Shown here piece by piece: positions 16,949 through 27,249 of a stretch of 64,000 nucleotides of DNA (positions within the stretch are counted from its first letter, which is position 1; each line of letters starts with the position of its first letter). The translations under genes were made by a program, and so were the position numbers. Below the pieces are notes generated by a model. That model was not told the origin of the DNA. It worked only from the letters and a program-made list of their open reading frames with translations, and did not search any database. This DNA is from DAIODI01 sp046349255 (GTDB lineage: Bacteria > Pseudomonadota > Alphaproteobacteria > Rhizobiales > Aestuariivirgaceae), in contig JAXMCR010000004.1 in the NCBI GenBank assembly GCA_046349255.1, forward strand, positions 186,001-250,000, given 5' to 3'.

Positions 16949-19743
16949 TGGCCGAGTCTCTCGAGCAGCGCCGGCACGTGCACCTGGTCGGCCTTGTAGT
17001 TGCCGGTGAGCGCGTACATGACGATGTTGATGCCGGTGCGAACCGCCATCTCGCGCTGGCGCTCGCCGCCGGGCACGGCCGGGTAGAGCGCATCGCCTTG
17101 CGTCGACGTCGCCCAGGCCGCGGCGTAGTCGTTCGAGCCGATGATGATGGCGCTCACCCCGTCGGCGTTGCCGGTCGACAGGTTCGACCGGTCGGCCGCC
17201 TCGACCCACAGCGACCCGTTCGCGAACCGGCCCGGGAAGTTGCTGAGGAGGTAGAACGCCTTCGTCAGCACGTGCTCGGGCGGCACGGGTTCGAGGGCCG
17301 GGACGTCGAGCGATTCGAGGATGCGGCGCAGCGCCATCGTGGCGGGCGTCGGCTCGCTGGAGACAACGCTCTGCGGGTCGCCTGCGTCGCGCGTATCGAA
17401 CAGGATGGTGCCGCCGTTCTTCATGTAGGCGTCGATCTTCTTGGCCGCCTCCGGGCTCGGCGCGGGCGTGTCGGGCGTCACCGGCCAGTAGAGCAGCGGG
17501 AAGAACACGATCTCGTCCTTCTCGACGTTGACGCCGACCGGCACGCCGGGCTCTACCGCCGTGCGCTGGAGCAGCGCGTCGCCCAGGCCGGTGAGCCCCT
17601 GCAGGCTCACATCGTCGACCGTGCGGTCGCCGGTGAGCACGTAGGCGAGCCGCGTTTCGGTTGAGGCGCGGATCGCGAAGTCGTCCGCCGGGGTCCGGCC
17701 GGTCTCCTGCGCGAACGGCAGCCCCGGTGCTACGACGATGAAGGCAAGCGCCGCGATTGCCGCCGGGGCGGTGCGTCGGACGAAGCGGCGCCAGCCGCCA
17801 CTCAGGAACAGCGATACGAGACTGTCGAGGAGCAGCAGACCGAGCGCCAGCGTGAACAGCGATGGCCGGAGGTCGAGTGTCTTCGCCGGTGCGTAGCTCG
17901 CGACCGCCACGCCCTCGGGCACCGCGAGCGGCACGAGCGCGTCGCCGGCCGGCGCGATGTTGATGGCGCGCTGCGCGTTGCGGCTGCCGTAGAGGCCGGC
18001 AGGGTGCGTGCGCGACGCGGTGGTGCGGTTGAACTCGCGCGCCGGAACCGGCTCGGCGATCGCCGGCGGCTGCCCCAGTTCGCCAAAACCGTTCAGCGTG
18101 CGGCGCGGGGCGAGCGCTTCGTCCGTCGTCGCCATCTCACCCGCGCCGCCGGCGCCGCTCATGTCGTTCAGCCGTTCCAGCATCGACACGAAGAGACCGG
18201 AGAGCGGCAGGTTCGACCAGTCGGGACTTGCCGTGATGTGGAACAGCACGAGCATCCCGCGGCCTTCGGGCTTTGCGGTGACGAGCGGCGTGCCGTCGGC
18301 GAGGCTCGCCCACGTGCGCTCGGCGAGTTCGGGCGAGGGGTTCGCGAGCACCTGCCGCGACACGGTGATCGAAGGGTCCGCGGCGATCGAAGCGAAGGGC
18401 GATCCGGCCGGGAACGCGGCGAGCGCCTGTGGCTGCTCCCAGCTCAACGCGCTGCCGAGCGAGCGGCCGCCCGCCCGCAGTTCCACCGGCACGAGCGGGT
18501 CCGGCTGGTCGGCGGCGGCAAGGCGCGGCCCGGCGAAGCGCACGAGCATCCCGCCCTTCTTCACCCACGCGAGCAGCTTCTCGGTCACGTCCGGCGGCAG
18601 CACGCCGATGTCGGCGAGAACGATCATCGACACGCCGCGATCGATGGCGGCACCGAGGTCGTTCACGTCCTTCGCCTCGACGATCTCCGCGCTCGGCATC
18701 AGGGCGCGCGACACGTAGTAGAGCGGCGACAGAAGCGGCTGGGCCATCTCGATCGAGGCGCCCGTGAGCATCGCCACGACCTTGCGGCGGTAGCGGTCGT
18801 CGAAGAGGTACGTCGCCCCGGCGGTGCGTTCGGACGCGACGACGAGACGGGCCGCCTCGTTGCGCAGTTCGATCGGCAGTTCGATCGACGCTTCGGCCTT
18901 CCCGCCGTTTGCGGGGAACGCAAGGTCGACGGAGGCGAGCGTCCGCCCGTTCAGCGCCTCGAGCGCGGCCGTCGCGCGCTGGACTTCTGCCTGCGGAACG
19001 CGCAGTGCCGACACCTTGAGCCCGCCCGCTTCGAGCGCCGGCGCGGCGAGCGCCACGGGAAGCGCCGGCGCATTCGGGCGCAGCACCTGAACGGAGGCCT
19101 TGCGGCCGGCGAGCGCCTTCAGCCGGTCGCCGAACGCCTGGCCTTCGCCGGCGTCGAGGCCATCCGACAGCCAGACCACGTTGAGCGCCGGGGCGTCCCG
19201 GAACGCGGCTTCGAGCGCCGGCGCGAGCGCCATGCGATCGGTCAGCGTCGCGGCCGGTTCGTGCGCGGCAGCGACGCGGCGCGCCTCCTCCGCCGAGGTC
19301 TGGATGATCTGCTGCGCGGGACCCCCGGCCGCCGTGTAGGCGAGCGCCACCGGCGCGCCGGCCTCGGCCGCGTCGGTCAGCCGGCGCATCAGGGCGTCCT
19401 CGCGGGCCTGCCAGTCCCTGGCGCCCGCCCAGCCGTCGTCGACCACCAGCAGGAGCGGCGTGCCCTTCGACAGCGCCACGGCGCCGTCCGGCCGCCAGAA
19501 GGGCCCGGCGACCGCGAGGATCAGTGCGGCGGCGAGCGCCATGCGCAGGAGCAGCAGCCACCACGGCATCTTGTCCTTCTCGTCCTCAGCCGTGATCAGG
19601 TCGCGGATCAGCCGGAAGGGCGGGAACTTCACGAGTTCGGGGCGGGGCGGGGTGAACCGAAGGAGCCACCAGATCGCCGGCAGCAGGGCCAGCGCCCCGA
19701 GCGCCAGCGGATTGAGGAAGGAAAGGGCGGAGAGGAACGCCAT
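16945..19743 (-). CDS. BatA/DUF4159 double-domain membrane protein
   Basis: A 932-residue protein. The N-terminus (FLNPLALGALALLPAIWWLLRFTPP, two spans by residue 80) is the BatA/aerotolerance-type membrane module. A vWA-like region follows, in which the metal motif is degenerate (VVDDGWAGARDW in place of DxSxS) although NVVWLSDGLDAGEG keeps the second loop. Two more spans lie near residues 630-680, after which comes the DUF4159 domain (about 700-930; GGTILFDTRDAGDPQ, AFYLLSNFPGRFANGSLWVE). Its start is four bases from the DUF58 stop. Function is inferred only from linkage: MoxR-type ATPases with vWA partners usually act as chaperones that mature protein complexes. Confidence 0.85.
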   Translation of the reverse strand: MAFLSALSFLNPLALGALALLPAIWWLLRFTPPRPELVKFPPFRLIRDLITAEDEKDKMPWWLLLLRMALAAALILAVAGPFWRPDGAVALSKGTPLLLVVDDGWAGARDWQAREDALMRRLTDAAEAGAPVALAYTAAGGPAQQIIQTSAEEARRVAAAHEPAATLTDRMALAPALEAAFRDAPALNVVWLSDGLDAGEGQAFGDRLKALAGRKASVQVLRPNAPALPVALAAPALEAGGLKVSALRVPQAEVQRATAALEALNGRTLASVDLAFPANGGKAEASIELPIELRNEAARLVVASERTAGATYLFDDRYRRKVVAMLTGASIEMAQPLLSPLYYVSRALMPSAEIVEAKDVNDLGAAIDRGVSMIVLADIGVLPPDVTEKLLAWVKKGGMLVRFAGPRLAAADQPDPLVPVELRAGGRSLGSALSWEQPQALAAFPAGSPFASIAADPSITVSRQVLANPSPELAERTWASLADGTPLVTAKPEGRGMLVLFHITASPDWSNLPLSGLFVSMLERLNDMSGAGGAGEMATTDEALAPRRTLNGFGELGQPPAIAEPVPAREFNRTTASRTHPAGLYGSRNAQRAINIAPAGDALVPLAVPEGVAVASYAPAKTLDLRPSLFTLALGLLLLDSLVSLFLSGGWRRFVRRTAPAAIAALAFIVVAPGLPFAQETGRTPADDFAIRASTETRLAYVLTGDRTVDDVSLQGLTGLGDALLQRTAVEPGVPVGVNVEKDEIVFFPLLYWPVTPDTPAPSPEAAKKIDAYMKNGGTILFDTRDAGDPQSVVSSEPTPATMALRRILESLDVPALEPVPPEHVLTKAFYLLSNFPGRFANGSLWVEAADRSNLSTGNADGVSAIIIGSNDYAAAWATSTQGDALYPAVPGGERQREMAVRTGINIVMYALTGNYKADQVHVPALLERLGQ

Positions 19744-19747
19744 CGGG

Positions 19748-20670
19748 TCAGGCGCTCCGCGTCTCGGGCAGCACGACGGCCTGGCCGCTCAGCGCACCGT
19801 AGATGGACAGCAGCGCCGAGGCAGCCGAGCGGTCGGTGCGGTGGAGCGACATCGTCCAGTCGAGCTTGCCCAGCAGCTCCTTGAGCCCGGCGCGGTGGTC
19901 GGCGAGGCGAGCGGAATAGGCCGCCTTCAACGTCTCTGCCCGGCCCGCCGTGAGGCTGTCCCGCCCGGAAAATTCCTCGAAACGCGTCCGGCCTTCGTAG
20001 GGGAACACTTCCTCGGCCGGATCGAGCACGGTGACGAGGTGGCCACGCGCGCCCTGCGCCGCCAGCGCAGTGATGCGTTCGGCGATGGCCGACAGGGGAT
20101 CGAAGAAGTCGCCGATCAGGAGGCAGGTCGAAAAGCGCGCCACGCGCGTCGGCGGCGGGAGATCGTCGCGCGGCTCCTCGCCCGAGGTGAGCCACGTGGC
20201 GAGGTTCGACAGCCCGAGCCGCGTGTGACCAGGCGCATGCGGGCTGCCGAGCCCGGTGATGCGCTCGCCCGCCTTCACCGCGATGATCGCCGCGGCGACG
20301 GCCAGCAGCGCGGCACGGTCGCGCTTCGTCACGGGCGCGAGGTCGGAGCGGAACGCCATGCCCGGCCCGTTCGAGGCCCAGACGTGCAGCGTGTTGGTCG
20401 CCGCCCACTCGTTCTCGCGGATCAGCATCTTCTGCGAGCGTGCCGACTTCCGCCAGTCGATGCGGTTCGCCGCGTCGCCGAAGCTGTAGGGCCGGTACTG
20501 CCAGAAGTCCTCGCCCGGGCCTGCGCGCCGGCGACCGTGTTCGCCCTGGATCAGCGACTGGGCGACGCGATCGGCGGCGATCAGCAGCGGCGGCGAGGCT
20601 TCGCTCAGCGCCTGGGCGCGTTGGCGGAGCGCTTCCTTCTGCCGTTCGCGAGAGAGGGGGGTGATGGCCA

Positions 20671-20671
<1 letters not shown>
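19748..20671 (-). CDS. DUF58 domain-containing protein
   Basis: A 307-residue cytoplasmic protein. The DUF58 signature GEDFWQYRPYSFGDAANRID followed by WRKSARSQKMLIREN is at about residues 53-88; the rest resembles a vWA-like fold. DUF58 proteins are the constant partners of MoxR AAA+ ATPases. The start ATG shares one base with the moxR stop (TGATG), so translation is probably coupled. Second gene of the four-gene operon. Confidence 0.88.
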
Positions 20672-21678
<1,007 letters not shown>

Positions 21679-21877
21679 TATAGACGTGAGCCAGCGGGTA
21701 CGTAATGCTCCACGGCGGTCCGTCGTTTCCCGGATGAGTGGACAATCGCCCCCGATTTCCCCACATCTACCGGACGAAGCGTGACCTTACTGTGGCCTCC
21801 ACGTTACAATTCCTACAGAAGTCGGCCGCGGTGAAGCGCCCAACCCACGATTTACGCATCGAATTCGACGCCAGACC

Positions 21878-22516
21878 ATGCAGCGGGATCGCGAAACGGT
21901 GAACAAGACGCCCGAACCGGCTGCCCCCGGCGACCCTGCCCAGGGGCTGAAGGGCTTCCAGGACGCCGCCAAGGCCGCGAAGAAGGGCCCGCCACCGGTC
22001 GAAAGGTGGAATCCGCCCTTCTGCGGCGACATCGACATGCGGATCGCCGCCGACGGCACCTGGTTCTACATGAACTCGCCGATCGGCCGGAAGCCGCTGG
22101 TGAAGCTCTTCGCCTCGGTGATGCGCCGGGAGCCCGACGGCTCCTACGTGCTCGTCACGCCGGTGGAGAAGTGCGGCATCCGGATCGACGACGCACCCTT
22201 CGTCGCGGTGGCCATGGAGATCGAGGGCAAGGGCGAAAAGCAGGTCGTGAGGTTCACCACCAACGTCGACGACGAGGTGACGGTCGATGCGGCGCATCCG
22301 TTGCGATTCGCGACCGAGGAAGGCACCGGGGGGTTCAAGCCCTACGTGAAGGTGCGCGGCGGCCTCGAGGCGCTGGTGGCGCGCGCCGTGTTCTACGACC
22401 TCGTGGCGGCCGGCACGGTGCGTCGCGAGGCAGACGGCGCCGAGTGGTTCGGCGTCTGGTCGTCGGGCACGTTCTGGCCGATGGCGCCGGCGCGCGAGAT
22501 CGGGGCCGTCGCCTGA
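21878..22516 (+). CDS. DUF1285 domain-containing protein
   Basis: A 212-residue soluble protein whose core matches DUF1285: ERWNPPFCGDIDMRIAADG, WFYMNSPIGRKPLVKLF, and VRFTTNVDDEVTVDAAHPLR. Known structures of the family show two beta domains of unknown activity. The gene overlaps the following Nudix gene as TGATG, and the three genes DUF1285-nudix-cca form a unit divergent from the moxR operon. Function unknown. Confidence 0.83.
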   Translation: MQRDRETVNKTPEPAAPGDPAQGLKGFQDAAKAAKKGPPPVERWNPPFCGDIDMRIAADGTWFYMNSPIGRKPLVKLFASVMRREPDGSYVLVTPVEKCGIRIDDAPFVAVAMEIEGKGEKQVVRFTTNVDDEVTVDAAHPLRFATEEGTGGFKPYVKVRGGLEALVARAVFYDLVAAGTVRREADGAEWFGVWSSGTFWPMAPAREIGAVA

Positions 22517-23163
22517 TGGACGTCGCTGCCGCACCCTACCGGTTCGATGCGGCGGAGGTGCTGGAGCGGGCAAAGCGCCGCCTGCTCGACCGGGTGCCCG
22601 AAGACGAAGCAGCCTCGCGCGGCGACGATGACCTCAATCCGCACGCGCGCGCGATTCCCCACGACCTGCCCTTCAAGCCCGCCGCCGTCCTCGTGCCGAT
22701 CGTGCCGCGGCCGGAGGGCGCGACGCTGCTCCTTACCCAGCGCACCCAGCACCTGCCGAGCCATGCGGGGCAGGTGGCGTTTCCGGGCGGCAAGATCGAC
22801 GCGACGGACGCAGGGCCGGTCGAGGCCGCCTTGCGCGAGACCGAGGAGGAAACGGGCGTCGAGCCGCGTTTCGTGACCCCGGTCGGCTTCCTCGACCTCT
22901 ACATCACCCGCACCGGCTACCGCGTGGTCCCCGTCGTTGCGCTGCTCGAGCCGGGGTTCGCGCTGCGGCCGGAGCCCGGCGAGGTCGAGGCGATCTTCGA
23001 GGTGCCGCTTTCGTTCCTCATGGACCCGAAGAACCACGCGCGCCATTCGCGCGTCTGGCAGGGCCTCAAGCGCCATTACTACGCCATGCCGTTCGGCGAC
23101 CGGTACATCTGGGGCGCCACTGCGGGGATGATTCGCAATCTCTACGACCGGCTTTATGCGTAA
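22516..23163 (+). CDS. CoA-pyrophosphatase-type Nudix hydrolase
   Basis: A 215-residue Nudix protein of the NUDT7/YeaB type that probably cleaves coenzyme A or its derivatives to 4'-phosphopantetheine and 3',5'-ADP. The CoA-specific motif before the box (LTQRTQHLPSHAGQVAFPGG, about 75-94) runs into the Nudix box, ending EAALRETEEETGV. The remainder includes GFLDLYITRTGYRVVPVVAL. It overlaps DUF1285 by one base and cca by eight bases. Confidence 0.87.
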   Translation: MDVAAAPYRFDAAEVLERAKRRLLDRVPEDEAASRGDDDLNPHARAIPHDLPFKPAAVLVPIVPRPEGATLLLTQRTQHLPSHAGQVAFPGGKIDATDAGPVEAALRETEEETGVEPRFVTPVGFLDLYITRTGYRVVPVVALLEPGFALRPEPGEVEAIFEVPLSFLMDPKNHARHSRVWQGLKRHYYAMPFGDRYIWGATAGMIRNLYDRLYA

Positions 23164-24427
23164 GCGCCTGTCCTCGGCCGGAAACGACGAGCCGCCATCG
23201 CTCGCGGCGGCGCCGTTCCTCAACGACCGGCGGCTGAAGCGCGTGCTGGCCGTGCTGAACGCCGACGGCGGGGAGGCCCGCGTCGCCGGCGGCGCCGTGC
23301 GCAATGCGCTCATCGGTGAGCCCGTGACCGATGTCGACATCGCGACGACCCACACGCCCGACCGCGTGACGGAGCTGGCGCGCGCCGCCGATCTGCATGT
23401 CCACCCGACGGGCCTCGACCATGGCACCGTGACGGTCGCCGTCGACGGCGGCGGGCACGGCCGCACGTTCGAGGTGACGACGCTGCGCGTCGACGTCGAG
23501 ACCTTCGGGCGCAAGGCGAACGTGCAGTATACGGACGACTGGACCGAGGACGCGAAGCGCCGCGACTTCACCATCAACGCGCTCTACTGCGACGGCCGCG
23601 GCCGCGTGTTCGATCCGCTCGGCGGATACCCCGACCTTAAGCGCCGCAAGGTGAAGTTCGTCGGCGATCCGAAGGCGCGCATCGCTGAGGACTACCTGCG
23701 GATCCTGCGGTTCTTCCGGTTTCATGCGACGTACGGCAAGGGCATTCCCGACCGGCCGGGCCTGCAGGCGTGCGTGGCGCTGAAGGAGGGCCTCGCACAG
23801 CTTTCGGGCGAGCGCGTGCGCACCGAGTTCCTGAAGCTGCTGGTCGCGCCGGGCGCGGTCAGCGCGGTCAAGACGATGGGGCGCCACGGGATCCTGCCGC
23901 TGATCGTGCCGGGGCCGGCCGACCTGAAGACGTTCCAGCGCATGGTCGAACTCGACGCAGCACACGCGCTACCGGCCGATCCGCTGCTGCGGCTGCTGGC
24001 GCTTGCGCCGCTTCCGGCGGAGACGCTGAAGGAGCGCTTCAGGCTCGCCAACGCCGACGCGAAGCGGCTTGCCGCGGTCGAGAACGCGAGCGCCGTGGCG
24101 CCGGGCTTTCGCGACCTCGAGCGCAAGATCGCGCTCTACCACGCAGGCAGCGACATTTTCGGCGATGCCGTACGGCTCGCCTGGTCGCGCGCCAAACCCG
24201 ACGCCTATCCCGACAGCGCGTGGCAGGCGCTGATGGCGTTCGGAAGCGGCTGGGCGATCCCTTCCTTCCCGGTCACGGGCGCCGATCTCTTGGCGCGCGG
24301 CTTCACGACCGGGCCGAAGCTCGGCCATGCCTTGCGGATGCTCGAGGACTGGTGGGCCGCGTCAGGCTTTCCGGACTCGAAGGACGAGATCCTGGGCCGG
24401 CTCGCGGTGCTTGATTCCGCGGGCTGA
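23156..24427 (+). CDS. cca: CCA-adding tRNA nucleotidyltransferase / poly(A) polymerase family
   Basis: A 423-residue class-II nucleotidyltransferase. The head has GGAVRNALIG and the catalytic aspartates in TDVDIATTHTPDRV (about residues 44-64); the flexible loop and body follow with RRDFTINALYCDGRGRVFDP (about 138-157) and RFFRFHATYG. In alphaproteobacteria, genes of this type at this locus are annotated as CCA tRNA nucleotidyltransferase, repairing the 3' CCA of tRNAs; a poly(A) polymerase activity cannot be ruled out from sequence alone. Start overlaps the Nudix gene. Confidence 0.87.
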   Translation: MRKRLSSAGNDEPPSLAAAPFLNDRRLKRVLAVLNADGGEARVAGGAVRNALIGEPVTDVDIATTHTPDRVTELARAADLHVHPTGLDHGTVTVAVDGGGHGRTFEVTTLRVDVETFGRKANVQYTDDWTEDAKRRDFTINALYCDGRGRVFDPLGGYPDLKRRKVKFVGDPKARIAEDYLRILRFFRFHATYGKGIPDRPGLQACVALKEGLAQLSGERVRTEFLKLLVAPGAVSAVKTMGRHGILPLIVPGPADLKTFQRMVELDAAHALPADPLLRLLALAPLPAETLKERFRLANADAKRLAAVENASAVAPGFRDLERKIALYHAGSDIFGDAVRLAWSRAKPDAYPDSAWQALMAFGSGWAIPSFPVTGADLLARGFTTGPKLGHALRMLEDWWAASGFPDSKDEILGRLAVLDSAG

Positions 24428-24519
24428 AACGGCATCGCAGCCATGAGGCCGCCCGCCTTGCCAACGCACAGGCCGGGACGGCAAGTAGCGCACCGACGAG
24501 CAGTGACAGCGAGGTCTTG

Positions 24520-26844
24520 ATGCAGAAGTTCGCCGTGGGGCAAGCCATTCGCCGCGTCGAGGACGAGCGGTTCCTGAAGGGCGAAGGTCGCTACATCGAC
24601 GACATCGCGCCGGAGGGGCTTGCGCATGCGGCGTTCGTGCGCTCGCCCCATGCGCATGCGCGCATCGTGTCGATCGACACGGAGGATGCCCGCGATCTTC
24701 CCGGCGTGCTCGCCGTGCTGACGCACGAGGACGTGGCGAAGGCGGGTCTCGGCGCCTTTCCGACGCTCGACACCTTCGACGGGCTCGACAAGGACGGCGT
24801 GCGCGTGCCGCCGCGCCACGCGCTGACCGGCGGTGTCGTGCGCTTCGTCGGCGATCCGGTCGCGACGGTGATTGCGGAGACACCGGCGATCGCGCGCGAG
24901 GCGGCCGAGCTCGTCACGGTCGAGTACGAGGACCTGCCGGCGGTGGTCGACCTGCGCCACGTGCTCGAGCGCAAGGCGCCGCTCGTGTGGCCGCAGTTCA
25001 AGACGAACCGCTGCTATCACTTCGTGAAGGGCGACCCGAAGGCAGTCGAGGCAGCGCTCAAGGCGTCACACCACGTGACGCGGCTGACCCTCGTCAACAA
25101 CCGTCTCTCTCCCTCCGCGATCGAGCCGCGTGGCGTCATCGGCGACTGGAACGAGGCGTCGCAGCAGTACGTGCTCACCGTCTCCGGACAGGCCGTCCAC
25201 GGCCAGCGCGGCCAGATGGCCGATCGCATCTTCAAGGTGAAGAGCGACAACGTGCGCGTGATCATGCCGGACGTCGGGGGCGGCTTCGGCGCAAAGAACT
25301 TCGTCTATCCCGAGAACGTGATGGTGATGCTCGCCGCAAAGCTCCTGCGCCGTCCGGTGAAGTGGATCGCCACGCGTTCGGAGAATTTCCTCGCCGAGAT
25401 CCATGCGCGCGACCATGTAACCGAGGTAGCGCTTGGTCTCGACCGCGACGGGCGGTTCACGGCGCTGAACGTCGAGACCGTCGCCAACATGGGTGCGTAC
25501 CTCTCGAGCTACGCCACGATCATTCCCTCCTCGGCGAGCTACGTCGCGCTCGGCGGTCCGTACGCGATCCCGCACATGGCGATGACGGTCGACGCGGTCT
25601 TCACCAACACGAATCCGATCGACGCCTATCGCGGCGCAGGCCGGCCCGAAGCCGCCTACCTGCTCGAGCGGATCGTCGACGTGGCCGCCGCCGAGACCGG
25701 CCGCGACCCGGCAGACCTTCGACGCATCAACTTCATCCGGTCGTTCCCGCACAAGAATGCGCTCGGAATGCTGATCGACGTCGGCGACTTCGAGGGCAAC
25801 CTCGATGCCGTGCAGTCGGCGGCGGACACCGAGGGCTTTGACGCGCGTGTCGAGGCATCGCGTGCGGCAGGCAAATGGCGCGGGCGCGGGTTCTCGAGCT
25901 ACATGGAGGTGACGCTCGGCGTGCCGTTCGAGGAAGCCGAGGTCAGGTTCGAGGAGAACGGGACCGTCAGCCTTCTCGTCGGTAGCCAGTCGACGGGGCA
26001 AGGCCATGAGACGGCCTATCTCCAGATCCTCGAGACCGAGCTCGGCGTGCCGCACGAGAAGGTGCGCTTCGTCCAGGGGGATACCGGCGTCATTCCGACT
26101 GGCGGCGGCCACGGCGGTTCGCGCTCGCTGAAGATCGCGGGAAGCTCCGTCTACGAGACGGCGGGCGAAACGCGGGCCAAGGCGAAGCGTGCGGCGGCGT
26201 TCCTGCTCGGCGTGCCGGAGGAGGCGATCAGCTTCGAGCACGGGCTCTTCGTCCAGAAGGGCAGCAACCGCCGGCTCTCGGCGCTTGAGATCGAGGAGCA
26301 GCTGCGCAAGGCGTCGCCCCTGCCCGAGGGCGTGCCGTCGACGCTCACGACCCGGAAGCGCTTCGAACGCTCCGGCCTGAGCTTTCCGAACGGGGTGCAC
26401 CTGTGCGAAGTCGAGGTCGATCCCGAGACCGGCGTCGTGCGGCTCGACCGCTACACGATCGTCGACGACTTCGGCGCGATCGTGAACCCGCTGATCGCGG
26501 CGGGCCAGGTGATGGGCGGCACCGCGCAGGGCATCGGCCAGGCGCTGCTCGAGCTCGCCGTGCACGACGAGACAGGGCAGCTCCTCACGGGATCGTTCAT
26601 GGATTACGCGATGCCGCGCGCCGACGTAATCCCGCCGTTTTCCGTGCGGTTCAACGAAAGCGCTCCGACGAAGACCAATCCGCTCGGTGTGAAGGGCGCG
26701 GGCGAGGCGGGCGCGACGGGTGCGCCGGCGGCAGTCGTCAACGCAACCGTGGACGCCTTGCGCAGGGCGGGGCTTCCGGTGCTCCATGTCGACATGCCGC
26801 TGACACCCGAGCGGGTGTGGCAGGCGATCCGCACGGCGCGCTGA
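24520..26844 (+). CDS. Xanthine-oxidase-family molybdopterin-binding subunit (CoxL form II type), solitary
   Basis: A 774-residue large subunit of a molybdenum hydroxylase. Features: RRVEDERFLKGEGRYIDDI at the N-terminus, the Moco-binding GGGFGAKNF, the active-site loop AYRGAGRPE (about 369-377) and the catalytic Glu at about 729 in KGAGEAGATG. The loop is AYRGAGR, as in form II CoxL-like enzymes, and not the cysteine-bearing AYRCSFR of true CO dehydrogenases, so CO oxidation is unlikely; an aldehyde or N-heterocycle oxidation is more probable. The FAD (CoxM) and 2Fe-2S (CoxS) subunit genes that normally adjoin it are absent from this window. ATG 24520 follows GCGAGG. Confidence 0.88.
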   Translation: MQKFAVGQAIRRVEDERFLKGEGRYIDDIAPEGLAHAAFVRSPHAHARIVSIDTEDARDLPGVLAVLTHEDVAKAGLGAFPTLDTFDGLDKDGVRVPPRHALTGGVVRFVGDPVATVIAETPAIAREAAELVTVEYEDLPAVVDLRHVLERKAPLVWPQFKTNRCYHFVKGDPKAVEAALKASHHVTRLTLVNNRLSPSAIEPRGVIGDWNEASQQYVLTVSGQAVHGQRGQMADRIFKVKSDNVRVIMPDVGGGFGAKNFVYPENVMVMLAAKLLRRPVKWIATRSENFLAEIHARDHVTEVALGLDRDGRFTALNVETVANMGAYLSSYATIIPSSASYVALGGPYAIPHMAMTVDAVFTNTNPIDAYRGAGRPEAAYLLERIVDVAAAETGRDPADLRRINFIRSFPHKNALGMLIDVGDFEGNLDAVQSAADTEGFDARVEASRAAGKWRGRGFSSYMEVTLGVPFEEAEVRFEENGTVSLLVGSQSTGQGHETAYLQILETELGVPHEKVRFVQGDTGVIPTGGGHGGSRSLKIAGSSVYETAGETRAKAKRAAAFLLGVPEEAISFEHGLFVQKGSNRRLSALEIEEQLRKASPLPEGVPSTLTTRKRFERSGLSFPNGVHLCEVEVDPETGVVRLDRYTIVDDFGAIVNPLIAAGQVMGGTAQGIGQALLELAVHDETGQLLTGSFMDYAMPRADVIPPFSVRFNESAPTKTNPLGVKGAGEAGATGAPAAVVNATVDALRRAGLPVLHVDMPLTPERVWQAIRTAR

Positions 26845-26874
26845 AACGAACAAGTTAGGGGAGGAGTTTTGGAG

Positions 26875-27249
26875 ATGCCCGAGAAGATCATCGTTCTGGC
26901 GACCAACGGACCCGGCGCGCCGGCGCCCGAGAAGGGCGCGGCGTCGCCCGAGTCGCTCGTTTCCGGCGAATACAAGACGACGACGTACAATCACTGGACC
27001 GGCGAGAACGACCGCCTCTATTGCGGCATCTGGGAATGCTCGCCCGGCAAGGTGAAGGTGGATTACGCGGAGTGGGAGTACTGCTACTTCATCGAGGGAA
27101 AGGCGATCCTCACCAACGAGGCGGGCGAGAGCTGGACGCTCAAGAAGGGCGATGGCTTCATCATCCCGCCGGGCTTCAAGGGCACGTGGGAAACGGTCGA
27201 GCCGGTGAAGAAGCACTACGTCATCCTGATGCCGCCGCCCGCCGCATGA
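26875..27249 (+). CDS. Cupin domain-containing protein (EutQ/DUF861-like)
   Basis: A 124-residue protein with a single small cupin barrel. Visible pattern: NRLYCGIWECSPGKVKVDY without His metal ligands in the first half, then ILTNEAGESWTLKKGDGF and IIPPGFKGTWETVEPVKKHY, as in the DUF861/EutQ-like cupins, many of which lack metal. ATG 26875 lies nine bases after the strong GGGGAGGAG. The stop overlaps the next gene by ATGA, so it is coupled to the SDR; 30 bases separate it from the CoxL-like gene. Role unknown. Confidence 0.8.
   Translation: MPEKIIVLATNGPGAPAPEKGAASPESLVSGEYKTTTYNHWTGENDRLYCGIWECSPGKVKVDYAEWEYCYFIEGKAILTNEAGESWTLKKGDGFIIPPGFKGTWETVEPVKKHYVILMPPPAA

Noticed and set aside
24520..26844. 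Aerobic carbon-monoxide dehydrogenase large subunit
   Set aside because: The active-site loop is AYRGAGR without the cysteine needed for the Mo-Cu site, and the other subunits are not adjacent.
25066..27216. Long minus-strand open frame opposite the CoxL-like gene and the cupin
   Set aside because: Composition is of the antisense type (Arg/His/Asp/Leu), it spans two real genes, and it has no recognisable motif.
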